A DNA stretch of 64,000 bases, taken from the NCBI GenBank assembly GCA_905160935.1, contig CAJHZI010000051.1:1-64000 (forward strand), given 5' to 3'. The position numbers and the translations under genes were made by a program. The notes under the pieces are model-generated. The model did not search any database. It was not told the origin of the DNA and saw only the letters and a program-made list of their open reading frames with translations. Every line of letters begins with the position of its first letter. The stretch's first letter is position 1. Below, piece by piece: positions 1 to 10,293 of the stretch. This stretch comes from Enchytraeus crypticus (Eukaryota; Annelida; Clitellata; Enchytraeida; Enchytraeidae).

Positions 1-7
1 GCAGGTG

Positions 8-152
8 AAAGCTGTAAAGCTCATGTTAACATCAGTTTCATTTGACGTAAGCGATATCCGTGACGGCGAGCCCAGGATTTGAACCTACGCATAATAATCC
101 ATAGTCTGATATTGTACTGATATCGCCACTGGCTCCAGCCAGTAGGTATTAG
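8..152 (-). repeat. tRNA-derived SINE, family A, copy 1
   Basis: Read on the minus strand, this matches five other copies in the window (about 1183, 11080, 25318, 50568, 62248). A box-A-like TGGCGAT.T block is followed by a box-B-like GGATTTGAACC (here on the plus strand), as in RNA polymerase III promoters of tRNA-derived SINEs. The element ends near CAGCCAGTA. No poly(A) tail is seen. Confidence 0.75.
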
Positions 153-430
153 AAGAAAGTCTTTTAGAAGGTACAAGTCATGACACTCTTGCATATTCTT
201 CAAACCAAACGCTTTCCTAACAGACTGAGCTCTTTTCTATTTTTCTTTCGAGCACTCAAATTGCGTCAACTTGCTTGCAGTAAAGTTGTTGGATTGGAGG
301 CAGTTGCATAGTGATGAGTAGTTTGGATAATTTTCCTTATAGTCTTGAGACTTTCAACCAAAGAATATCGGTAACCGTAATGGCACTGGCAGGAAAATCG
401 ATTTGGATGGCAATGAATTTTTTTGAATTT
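153..430. other. Stretch without recognisable feature
   Basis: AT-rich sequence left of the first hAT insertion. Two short overlapping open frames on opposite strands show no recognisable domain. The last eight bases run into the GTTGCAAT target duplication of the next element. Confidence 0.5.
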
Positions 431-660
431 GTTGCAATTAGTGATGTGCTTACGACTCATTTTTCTGAGCAGCATATATGCGACTCGCACAGCTCAGTAA
501 GCTGACTGCTTTAAGCTGCTCACCAGAACACAAGCAAACTGCTCTCTCAACTGGTTCACGCTCTGGCTGCAGTGACTAAATCTGTGTGAAGGCCTGTAGG
601 GCTAACCGGACAGTAGTGTAGTCAGGGAGGTTATATGGCTTTTATACCATGCTTATATGG

Positions 661-744
661 TTTATGAGTGTAGTAGTCGAGTGTACACTCTATGAGTGTA
701 CTCGAGTAGTAGAGTGTACACTCTATGAGTGTAGTAGTCGAGGA
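661..744. repeat. Minisatellite of GAGTGTAGTAGTCGAG units
   Basis: Three imperfect units built from TATGAGTGTAGTAGTCGAG and GTGTACACTC follow one another. They occur only in element A and are missing at the matching place in inverted element B, so they expanded after element A inserted. Confidence 0.7.
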
Positions 745-882
745 GGCAGCAGTGTTGCCATTTGGGTTGATTTCACGCACAATTGTGTCTATTTCTGGGC
801 TAGTTAATTTAAGATGTTGGCCTGTTGGGCTAAAAGTATATTTTTAGATATGTGGTAACTCTGCATGATTCCAGTGTTATAA

Positions 883-925
883 AAAGCTAGTCAAGCTATG
901 TTAACGTCAATTTCCTCACTGGAAA
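883..925 (-). repeat. SINE family A, 3'-terminal fragment
   Basis: About 43 bases (TGTTAACGTCAATTTCCTCAC and flanks) match the terminal block of SINE family A on the minus strand. The matching part of element B lacks them, so this is a small secondary insertion. Confidence 0.5.
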
Positions 926-1182
926 TAAATTGACTGTTGAATGAGTGTACCTTATACAAAATGCATACGATGAAAGGATAGTCTGAAAAAACAACAATAT
1001 TAATGTCACTGTAATACTTCTCTCAGGTCATCAGTCTTAATTAATTGTGTACAAAGAATTGCATACGCAGGCTTACGTCGACTTCGCTTTCCAAAAGTAC
1101 CACCAGTGACGGTTCTAGCTCACAGGCGAGCTCTTTCCATTTAAAACGGCTTTATAAACCACCGTCTATACAAGTATTTACA

Positions 1183-1310
1183 TCGCCACCAGCGATGTCG
1201 GTAAGATATTCAACCGCGGATCAGTATGTGCGAGATTCAAATCCTGGGCTCGCCCGTCACTGACATCGCTTTCGAGTGAGGAAACTGACGTTAACCTTTG
1301 ACGTTAACTT
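1183..1310 (+). repeat. tRNA-derived SINE, family A, copy 2
   Basis: Contains AGCGATGTCGGTAAGATATTC (box A region), GATTCAAATCCTGG (box B) and the family end GAGGAAACTGACGTTAAC. Inserted in hAT element A; the equivalent stretch of element B lacks it. Confidence 0.8.
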
Positions 1311-2289
1311 TTTTTAATTTACCAATATTGTGTATTGACACAGTGGTGTAGTGTAACGGGGAGCGGGGAGACACGTCTCCCAATTTTTACCAGATAGGGA
1401 ACACGTCACCCCTCCTGTTATATTTTGAAATCCATGTGTAATCTGCAATTTATCTGACTGTAGTAACTGTACATGTATTGTATGTAAACGTTTCAAAGTT
1501 GCTTTTATTACTCTGAGCGAGTCACTGAGAATCTTTCTGATTTTGTTTGTACAGGGTGGCCACAGACCAGGAAAACCTGGAAAACTCAGGGAATTTTTTT
1601 TGTCTGGAAAACCTGGAAATCTCAGTTAATTTGAAGGCAACTCCAGGCATATTTTGATGGGTTAAAAAAATTGTTTCAACAAATTTATCACATCAAAGAA
1701 TTTAGCACATCAAAGGACCATAGGTCGCATTTGCTCCTTAATTATCGTTGTTGAAGAGAATAGCAAAAATAAAAGCTTAAGCTCTTATAATTTATCTCGT
1801 TTTTGGATTGCTTATGTTTATGAAACGGTAAATACATTGTATAAATGACATGTTATCATTTCTGAAATTCATAAATAACATTAAATATCATTGTCGGAAC
1901 TGACGGGAGGGGGGGTGCAGTAGTAACAAAAATAAGAAGAAACATTAGTATGCTAATTCTGCAAATATTCTTTGTTGAGAATAAAAAAACAATACCGTAA
2001 CAAAGATTTATTGTGAATTAGAAGAAACAGTGAAAGAGGTTATACTTAACCACATTATTGAAATACTTTGAGATATAGCAAGGTCGACTTTCAACCGAGA
2101 TTGGTCAAATGACAAATAGTTTTCTTCTTGGCTACAGACAGTAGATAATAATATACACCAGGCACAATGTAAGTGTATGAAGAGTTTAGAGCTAAGCAAC
2201 ATGGGGAGACTAGCTGTTACAACAGCTGTTGCTGTTGTTCACAACAAATCGTATTTCAGCAATAGCAGCTGACCTTATCAAAAAACCTC

Positions 2290-4228
2290 ATCAATGAAAA
2301 TAAACATAACCCTTAGAAGTTATGGAATGCAATGGATTCTCTGCTCAGTAGAAATGTACCTCAATCTCTTCCTTCTGACTTCACATCTACCACTCTGGCG
2401 TAATCCTTCCTGAATTTCTTCAGTGATGAAATTACCAATCTTTGCTCTTCCATACCCTCTTCTACTTTAAATTTCTCATTTGCTGATAATTGCACTTCTT
2501 CCCCAACAACATTATCTGGTTTTCACTTGGAAACTCAGAAGTTCATGCTGTAATTCTTAACTCGTCTGATTCAACCTGTCCTGTGGATCTCATTCCAACT
2601 AAACTTATCAAATTCGTTCATCGATGCATATGTGACTCTTATTACTCATTTAATAAACCACCTGCCTTAGTGAAAGGTGTCTTTCCATCTCATTTTAAAA
2701 AAGCCATTGTCACTCCTCTTTTGAAGAAGGCTTCCTTACCTAAAAATGAGCTTTCCTACTATCGGCCAATTTCTAATCTTAACTTCATTTCCAAAGTCCT
2801 CGAAAGGATTATATACTCGCGTCTTTGTCTTCATTTAGATTCTTTCTCATCACACTCACATTTTCAATCTGCATATCATAAATTCAACTCAACTGAAACT
2901 GCACTAACCAAGATCCACAATGATCTCTGTCTAGCCATGGACGCACAGCACTTATCTGCCCTAGTTCTTCTCAATCTCTTCGCTGCTTTTGACACCATAA
3001 ACCACAGTATACTCCTTTCTAGAGTTAATTCGTGCTTCGGAATCTCTGACAAGGCCCATAGCCTCCTCTCCTCATACCTCTCACAGCATACCCAATCTGA
3101 AATTACTCAAAACACTTTATAACCATCATGCACTCTACCTTGTGGAGTCCCTCAGGGTTCTGTGCATGGTCCCCTCCTTTTCACCTTATATACCACCCCC
3201 TTAAGTCACTTGCTAACTGATTCGGTGCTGAAATTTCACTTTTATGCTGATGCTTCCCAGATTTACATCTCTTTTTTGAGTCCTGATTCTTTTGATGCTC
3301 TGTCCAAGCTTACATCTACCCTTGATTTAGTTCACTCCTGGTTTTGCGCTAATCGGCTTGTTGTCAATCCTTCAAAAACGGAATACCTTCTCATCGACAC
3401 CCAATAACATTTAAAAATATCCCCTTAATACCCACAGATTTTGCACGAATCTTGGTGTAATATTATTTTGATTCAAATCTAAACTTCAAAACTTGTTGTC
3501 GTTCTTCTTTTTTCCTTATCCGTCAATTACGTCAAATTCGCAAGTCCCTTAATACTAATTTCGCCACTGTGTTAGCTAATGCGCTTGTTCATTCTAAACT
3601 TGATTACTGTAACTCCCGGCTGAATGATCTCCCGAAAACCTCTCTAATTCGTCTCCAACACATACAAAATTCTCTTTCTCGAGTCGTCTGTAATGTAAAA
3701 ATACTCCAGTCTCAAACCTCTTCTCTTCTTAAGAAACTTCACTGTCTTCCAGTCTCCAAATGAAAAAATTCAAGATGGCTTCCTTGACCTTCAAAAGTTT
3801 AAATTATGGTAAACCATCCTATATATGTGATCTTTTATCAATCTATCAACCATCTCGTAGTCTTCTTTCCTCTAGTGAAAATCACACTGTGCCAAACATT
3901 AAATCTGCCATGGGCAGACACTCTTTCATGTTTTCTGCTCCGACAATATGGAACTCTGCCACAAGATCTTCGATCTTGTAATTGTATTGAAACTTTACTT
4001 GGCAATTTATAAACCCATCTCTTTCCACTATAGGTCTAACCTTTGGCCTGCTTGCCTTGGATCTTGGACTTTGCACTGTTTTGATCTCGCTTTCTCTTGT
4101 GGTCTCTGTGTACTCAGTCGTCATCATGTGGTACTTTGACGCCTGTTTGTGTAGAGTTCACAAGAGACGTCCCTGACATTGCCTTATGGTGATGAACCGG
4201 ACGTTAAACTCTTATTGATTGATTGACC
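2290..4228 (+). mobile_element. CR1/L2-like non-LTR retrotransposon, copy 1, 5'-truncated
   Basis: Decayed reverse transcriptase. Visible motifs are GVFPSHFKKAIVTPLLKK, YYRPISNLNFISKVLERI, the first catalytic box LLNLFAAFDTINHSILL near 2970-3020, GVPQGSVHGPLLFTLYT near 3145-3195 and the second catalytic box FYADASQIYI, where the usual FADD/YADD second aspartate is altered. The thumb region with LVHSKLDYCNSRLNDLP and LKKLHCLPVSK follows. Several frameshifts and stops break the frame. The 3' end carries CCGGACGTTAAACTCTTATTGATTGATTGA, that is, an (ATTG)n tail typical of this lineage. It is inserted in the 5-bp-TSD hAT. Three further copies lie at 24597, 47985 and 63003. The clade name is by motif resemblance only. 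Confidence 0.85.
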
Positions 4229-4230
4229 GA

Positions 4231-4560
4231 TGCAAGCTTCAGTTTGGCATATTTTGCACACATGTGGAGAGTGATTTGAAAGGCATTTTCAGCAGCTACA
4301 ACAAAGCTAATGAACGACTCAACTCCTTTTATGCAAATTTTCTTTCTCGTGATGCAGAATTCGCAGACCTCTGGTGCATAGTGAAGTTAGTAATGACTTT
4401 ATCCCATGGCAATGCATCAGTAGAAAGTGGCTTTTCTGTCAATAGTGATATTCTGGTTGAAAATATGCAGGAAGAGTCACTGATTGCACAAAGGCAAGTC
4501 TATGATGCAGTCAATGCAGCAGGCGGAGTCCTAAAGGTTGTGATAAAAATAAATAAATGA
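4231..4560 (+). pseudogene. hAT-like transposase, C-terminal dimerisation region, copy 1
   Basis: The frame reads CKLQFGIFCTHVESDLKG and then [33 protein letters not shown] and [11 protein letters not shown]. The same block is at 36579-36780 in the second copy. The [11 protein letters not shown] stretch fits the C-terminal dimerisation segment of hAT transposases in position and character. A lysine-rich tail continues in broken frames to about 4770. The N-terminal DNA-binding domain and first catalytic part are absent, cut off by the LINE at 2290-4228. Confidence 0.7.
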
Positions 4561-5717
4561 TTCAGTTTTAGAGAGGAGCAAGATCACGCTACCAGTCGGC
4601 CTTGGAGGCGCAGAAAAGAAATAAAGCCGATGAAGAAAAGACTCGCCAGTCGAAAGAGGGCAGCGGAAATGGTGAAAACTCCGCTGCAGAAGAAAAGCAA
4701 AGTACGACGGTCTGCTGCAGAAGTAGCCCAGGAAATCGACAATAAGATAACCCAGTTGAAAAAAGACAATCATCTTATCATCTGTAGCGTGTTGTTTTTA
4801 GAGGAGATCTGTGAGCTGTTTACTTTTATTAATAAAAAAATTAAAGATTATGATATTGTCTTCCTATCTGATCAGAACAGAAATGAAGAACATTGACTGC
4901 CGCATTGTAGTTTCTATACTGTATCCAATGACATGCAATTTGATGCTATTTAAAGCAATTGTGTGTTGAGAAATGTCGTTTTTCGAGTATAAATTGTCTG
5001 GAATTTTTAAAACATAGAAATCCTGGAAAACTCTTGGGAATTTCATTTGAGGAAACGTGTGGCCACTCTGTTGTAGTATTTACACAACAGTTTCTGTATC
5101 TGGCTCAACTACAGTAATTTTCAATTTAAAATTAAAATTTTATTATGTTTTTGTATAATTTTGTACGTGCAAATTTGCACAGGTTTTATGAAATCAGGCT
5201 CAAAAACTTGAAAAAAGTTGAGCAAGATTGAGCCCTGTGCCACTCTACCAATTTAATATTTTAGGATTACGTCCCTGGTAATACATGTAGTTTATGTCTT
5301 CCAGATGACAGCTATCAGCTATAGGCAGCCTTACTCACAGTTCTCACGTACAGCCTGAGAGGCTGAAAGTGCGAGCCCGCGCCCTACATCGTTTGAATGC
5401 AGGTACCATAGGCCTATTGCTTGGCCTTGGTACTAGGAAACCTCTTTCTGGAACTGCTCACTGAGATCAGCTCTTAGATAGCACTGAGACAGCTGTTATT
5501 GATAGATAGCTGTTACTGAGAGCAGCTCACTTCAAAGAGCGGCACTGAGTGAGTCAAAAGAGCAGTGAGCAGCCATCTCTAGTTGCAATGACTTTATCTG
5601 GATGAGGGATTCGCTCTGTAGTCTGTTTGTTCTGTAAAGGCTAAAATCTCATTTGTTGCTTGAAAGGGCATTTTGACGATTTTCATTTTATCAGGGCCTA
5701 TTCCTGAAGATGTGGAT

Positions 5718-7860
5718 TAGAGTTGGCCGCTCACTGTTCTTTCGACTCACTAAGTGCTGTTCTTTGCAGTGAGCTGCTCTCGCTCACAGCTCAATGCTCT
5801 CTAAGAGCTGCTCTAAGTGTGCAAAAATGCTCTCAGTGATCAGCTGCAGACAGTGTTATAATATTGATTCACTAGTGCTAAGGCGGCAAGGCCACGTAGC
5901 AGGCCTATACAGGCCTGCATTTTAAACGATCTAGGACGGCGGGTTCTCTCAGCCTCTCAGGCTGTGAGAGCTGCGAGTGAGCTGCTTAGATCTGACAGCT
6001 GCTGCCTCGCCTAGGTAGCTGACTGCTGTGGTCTCGCCTAGGTAGTTAAAAGCTGTCGCTTCGAATGCATATAAACTACATGTATTAGCAGGGGTGTATT
6101 CTTAAATTAATAAGTGGTGAGATTGGCGTTAAGCACAATCTTGCTAAAATTTTGCGTATGTTTGCTCTTCTTTATAAAAATTGTGCATATTTTACGTAAA
6201 AATATACAAAGATGCAATGAAATTATTTTAAATTGAAAATTACTGTAGTTTAACCAGATAAAGAAACTAGTGTGAAGTTACTGCAATTGAAGTCATAAAG
6301 ATTCTCAGTAACTCGAGAATACTAAAAGCAACTTTGAAACATTTACATATATGTACAGATACTACAGTCAGAGAAACTGCTGTTTACACATTTTTACATG
6401 GTTATCAGTAAAATAGTGCAGGCCTATATAGGCCTGCATTTCGAACGATCTAGGACTGGCGGGTTCTCACTCTCAACCTCTCAGGCTGTGGTATATTTTA
6501 TTTTATTAGATATAGGTTACTGCTGCCGCCTCGAACAATTATAAACTGCATGGTACATGTATTATTAGTTGATGCATAGACTGTAGTTTATAAAGCCCCT
6601 TCATATAAAGCCCTTTCAGATGGGGAGAGTTCAACTGTGAACAGTGGCGGATCCAGGGGGGCCAGGAGGCCTGGGCCCCCCCCCTTAGACCCGTCGTTAA
6701 AAAATTGTAAACTAGATATTTATTGTTTCTATGGCAATTTCTATGTGTAAATATATTTGTAAGGGCAGTGGTTGGGGGGGGGGGCGGGGTACGAGAGGGA
6801 ACTCAGTTCCACTAGCTCGAATTTTTTAAAATGTGGGCCCCATTGGAGGTCCATAGTTGGTGTACTAGGAGCCCTGTATAATGGATGGGGGCCGAAAATG
6901 TTGACCGTTTCACTAGCTCTGAATTTAACATTAACCACAGTATGAGAGGAGAAAAGGGTGTGAGTAAAAATTTGAACTCTGTCCCAGAGCAGTGGTGCAA
7001 ACAGTTTGAACTGGGAGGGACTTAAGCCCCCCAATGCCAATCCCAATCGCCTTTTCCAAAGCAAATGTAGAATTTTAGGTTTTCCCCTGACTTTAGTACG
7101 GGTATGAGGGGGGGGTAAGATACGGGGATGGACTTACTCTATAAGCCGAGGAGCGCCGTAATGAAAAAGTTTTAAGCCCCCCCCCCTCGCAGCAATTTTT
7201 ATGGTAGCGTCATATGTCCCAAAGGAGGCAAAGAATGTTTACACAAAAAAATTCAAGCCCCCCTTAAAAAATTCCTGGATCCTCCCCTGACTGTGAACTA
7301 GGACCGTCGATGATGGTACATTTGGAAAGCGATGTCGATATAAACCTGCGTATGCAATTTGTTGTACTCATTTAATAAATGGAGTTTTACGAATTAAAGG
7401 TTATTAACTTTAGAGTAGTTACACAGTGACATTAATATTAATATAATTTATTTCCAGATTATCGTTTTATCGTATGTAATATGTCTACGGCACATTCATT
7501 CTACAGTTAGCTTACAACAGTCGTATCATGCAGGGTTACCATATGTGTTAATAGTTTTAGCCCAACGACTTAACGAAACTACCTCATAAATAGCCCAATT
7601 GTGCGTGAAATTCTCCCAACTGGCAACACTGACTGACATAGAGGACCTAAACTACTAGAAGTCACGTAGGCCCCACACGCACGGTGCAGTTACAGTAGCA
7701 AGTGCCTGGACCAGTTGAGAGAAGTGACCATTAGAGTTTACCATTAGAGAAGTTACCATTTGAGTGCAGTGTGCGGATGAGCAACTCAAAAGAGTCCGTT
7801 CATTGAGCTGTGCGAATCGTTTATGCTGCTCTCACAGATGAGTCGTTAAGCACATCACTA
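5718..7860 (-). mobile_element. Non-autonomous hAT-like element B
   Basis: Begins TAGAGTTGGCC and ends CACATCACTA. Flanking octamers are ATGTGGAT (5710-5717) and ATATGGAT (7861-7868), identical at seven of eight positions. It is the reverse complement of element A and lies only 136 bp from it. Its own later insertion is the 648-bp MITE at 6642-7289; without it the element is about 1.49 kb. Separate target duplications show that A and B inserted independently. No transposase is encoded. Confidence 0.85.
6642..7289. mobile_element. hAT-type MITE, 648 bp
   Basis: Terminal inverted repeats read CAGTGGCGGATCCAGG at the left and, inverted, CAGGGGAGGATCCAGG at the right. A perfect 8-bp target duplication ACTGTGAA lies at 6634-6641 and 7290-7297. 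The interior is rich in G and C runs and has no convincing coding frame. It interrupts element B; element A lacks it. Confidence 0.92.
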
Positions 7861-7868
7861 ATATGGAT

Positions 7869-8338
7869 AGATTAATAATTTCAGATAATGGGTCAACTAT
7901 ACATTCAATGGTACTCCTTATAAATTTACTAAGAATTTTGTCAAAACTCTATCTATGACTCCTTTTGTAATAGTTTTTGGATTTCTAATTTCAAACTTCG
8001 TGGTTTGATCCAATCAACATCAATTGATATTTTGTAACAAGTGACACACATATTCTTTTTATGTTTTTAATTCTTGAAGTGTATAGCAAATTATTGACTT
8101 TCTGCATCAAGAAATAAAAATGTAGAATATCAATTCTTTTTGTTACATGTTTTGTCAAAGACTGTAGCAGATGTTTACTAATATCAGATAAATTTTTGCT
8201 GGTTTCAGATAAATTTTTTTCTGTTGCCAGTGGGTTTATTGCGACGTTACAAGCGTCATTTTAAGCTTCAAACTAAACCTGGTTCAAATAAGATGCAACT
8301 AGCAGATGTAAGTACTTTCTCTTTACTATTAGTGATAG
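7869..8338. other. AT-rich stretch, no feature recognised
   Basis: Nothing recognisable as a gene, RNA or repeat. It separates element B from the target duplication of the RTE-like LINE. Confidence 0.4.
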
Positions 8339-8357
8339 GTAAAATAGTATCTTTAAA

Positions 8358-9575
8358 TCATCATCATCTTCCCTTAAATCTTCCCTTAAGTCGGGATACG
8401 AATAGACTTTCTCCAGTCCTCACTGTCCTAGACCATATCATCAGTCATTACCCTATTTTTCATGTCCTTCTTAATTACCGCATCCCAAGTCAATTGTGGT
8501 CTACCTCTCTCTAGCTTAACATCCAGTTCTTCCCTCCAAACTCTCTTTATTACATCTTCATCTGCCTTTCTCACAATATGCCCATACCATCTCAATCTCG
8601 ACTGAGCCAACCTATCCCCAATCCCCTCAACATTCAAATTCATCCTCACATATTTATTTTCCATTCTGTTCTTCCTAGTTCTTCCACACATTAGACGCAA
8701 CATTCTCATTTTCTGCCACATGCAAACCCTGCAAATGTTCCCTTTTTAGTGCCAACATTCCAAACCATACATCATTACTGGCCTTACCACAGAACTATAA
8801 AATTTGCCTTTCAGTTTTAGTGGGATTCTCCTATCACACAACACTCCACTAGCAGCCCTCCACTTTGCCCATCCAGCCTGAATCCTACTAGTAACCTCCT
8901 TTTCCAACTCACCTATCCTCTATTACAGATCCCAAATACTTAAAATCTGTTACCTTCCTTAGCTCCACACCCTGACTTATTACTCTATCTCCGTTTATCA
9001 TCTAACCCTTCCATCTACTCTCTGAATGTTCCGTTTTTTCCTTATTCTCCCTCAGTCCTTTACTTTCCAGTGCCTCCCTCTTTTCCAACATCTCGCTTAC
9101 TTTCTCCACAGTGTCTCGTACTAGATCATCTGCAAATAGCATGCACCATGGGGCCTCCTTAATAACTCCCTTAAGCAACTCATCGATAATCAATATAAGC
9201 AAATATGGACTTAGGGCTGATCCTTGATGTACCCCTATCTTCACATCAAAACTCTGAGATTGTCCACTCTCACACTAGTCTTCACCCTGCTGTACATATC
9301 TTTGATTAACTCAACATATTTCCTCTTCTTCAAAACTTCCCACACCAGTTCTCTCGGAACCCTATCATAGGCCATTTCAAGATCCCCAAATACCATCTGT
9401 ATCTTCTTCCTCTCACTCTGTTGTCGACCTTCCAGGCATAAACCCAAACTGGTTGCCCTTAATGTTTGTTGAACCTCTCAACCTACTCTCCACTACTCTC
9501 TCCCATAGCTTCATTGTATGGCTCAACAGCTTAGTACCTCTAAATTCTTACATTCTTGGATGTCCCCTTTACTTA
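8358..9575 (-). mobile_element. RTE-like non-LTR retrotransposon, 5'-truncated, with 19-bp target duplication
   Basis: On the minus strand the frames give FGDLEMAYDRVPRELVWEVL (first catalytic aspartate), VGVHQGSALSPYLL-type motif, APWCMLFADDLV (FADD box) and the C-terminal RLRWYGHIVRKADEDV and RGRPQLTWDAVIKKDM blocks. Stops and shifts separate them, so it is dead. The 3' end is a (GAT)n tail (TCATCATCATC on the plus strand at 8358). The identical 19-mer GTAAAATAGTATCTTTAAA flanks it at 8339-8357 and 9576-9594. The copy is therefore one complete insertion event, truncated at its 5' end. Confidence 0.9.
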
Positions 9576-9594
9576 GTAAAATAGTATCTTTAAA

Positions 9595-10293
9595 ACAGTG
9601 TTTTATTTTCAAAATTGAATATCATAAAAATATTTTATTTATTTTTTTTTTCTGATAGTTAAAGTTAATTTTGCTTAAGAAAAATTACTTTATTTATTTT
9701 AATTTTATTTATTGCTTTATTTCAGGCGTAAAACCCATACATGAATCTTGCACGTAGAACAATGCAACAAAAACTAGAAAAGCAAATATTCTGCGCATAA
9801 ATTGAGCTATAGGTCTAAAAAGATATACTTTAAAAGATATTTTGGCTATTTCTAATTACTTTTCGGAATAATTATCTAAATGCTTCTTATTAGAACTTCT
9901 TTTGAAATAATTACTTGCACCTTTTTAATTTTCTTGTTTCATTGTAATATTTCATACAGAACTTAACACTATGAGACCAAAAGAAATTAACAATGAATAA
10001 CGGAATCTAAAGTTCTTGCGAAAGAAAAACTTTACACATTACTTTTAAATACCGCAAATTAGTACGCCCTTCGATGTGAATAAGCAATGCATTGAAATAG
10101 GAAAGGCCCTTGAAAACACACTTATTTCATATTACCAACATAATTAAAACGAAATTGATATATAGTTTGGGTATTTTATGTATGCACGCTATCATTCAAA
10201 CGAAATAATCTAGATATGGGAGGATAGAGAGGGAAAGCTTATCGCAAATTTCCTTTTCATTTCCACGTATGCGTGGGTCTTTAACATCTAACA
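9595..10293. other. AT-rich stretch, no feature recognised
   Basis: Long T- and A-rich runs with no coding, RNA or repeat signal that I can support. Confidence 0.4.

Larger units (their letters stand above)
1552..5070 (+). mobile_element. hAT-like transposon with 5-bp target duplication, copy 1 (contains a LINE)
   Basis: Termini are CAGGGTGGCCACA at the left and the inverse of CAGAGTGGCCACA at the right. The flanks share TTGTA, a 5-bp target duplication. Element B has the unoccupied site (AATTGCAGTAAC near 6280 on the minus strand), which confirms that one TTGTA was duplicated. The sequence inside both ends matches copy 2 at 35238-37259, including the AAACCTGGAAAACTCA subterminal motif. The end of a transposase reading frame lies at 4231-4560. 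An L2-like LINE occupies about 2290-4228, so the element is dead. Sequence from about 1800 to 2290 does not match copy 2. Confidence 0.85.
439..5581 (+). mobile_element. Non-autonomous hAT-like element A (inverted relative to element B)
   Basis: The element begins TAGTGATGTGC and ends AGCCATCTCTA. It is flanked by a perfect 8-bp target duplication GTTGCAAT (431-438 and 5582-5589), which is typical of hAT transposons. Subterminal GAGCAGCTCACTG-type repeats are dense. Its whole length aligns with the reverse complement of 5718-7860. Without later insertions (a second hAT at 1552-5070 containing a LINE, a SINE near 1183-1310, a minisatellite near 661-744) it would be about 1.5 kb. No transposase is encoded, so it must have been moved in trans. 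Confidence 0.88.

Noticed and set aside
8224-8514. 96-residue plus-strand ORF
   Set aside because: It overlaps the minus-strand LINE frame and its target duplication; a shadow frame.
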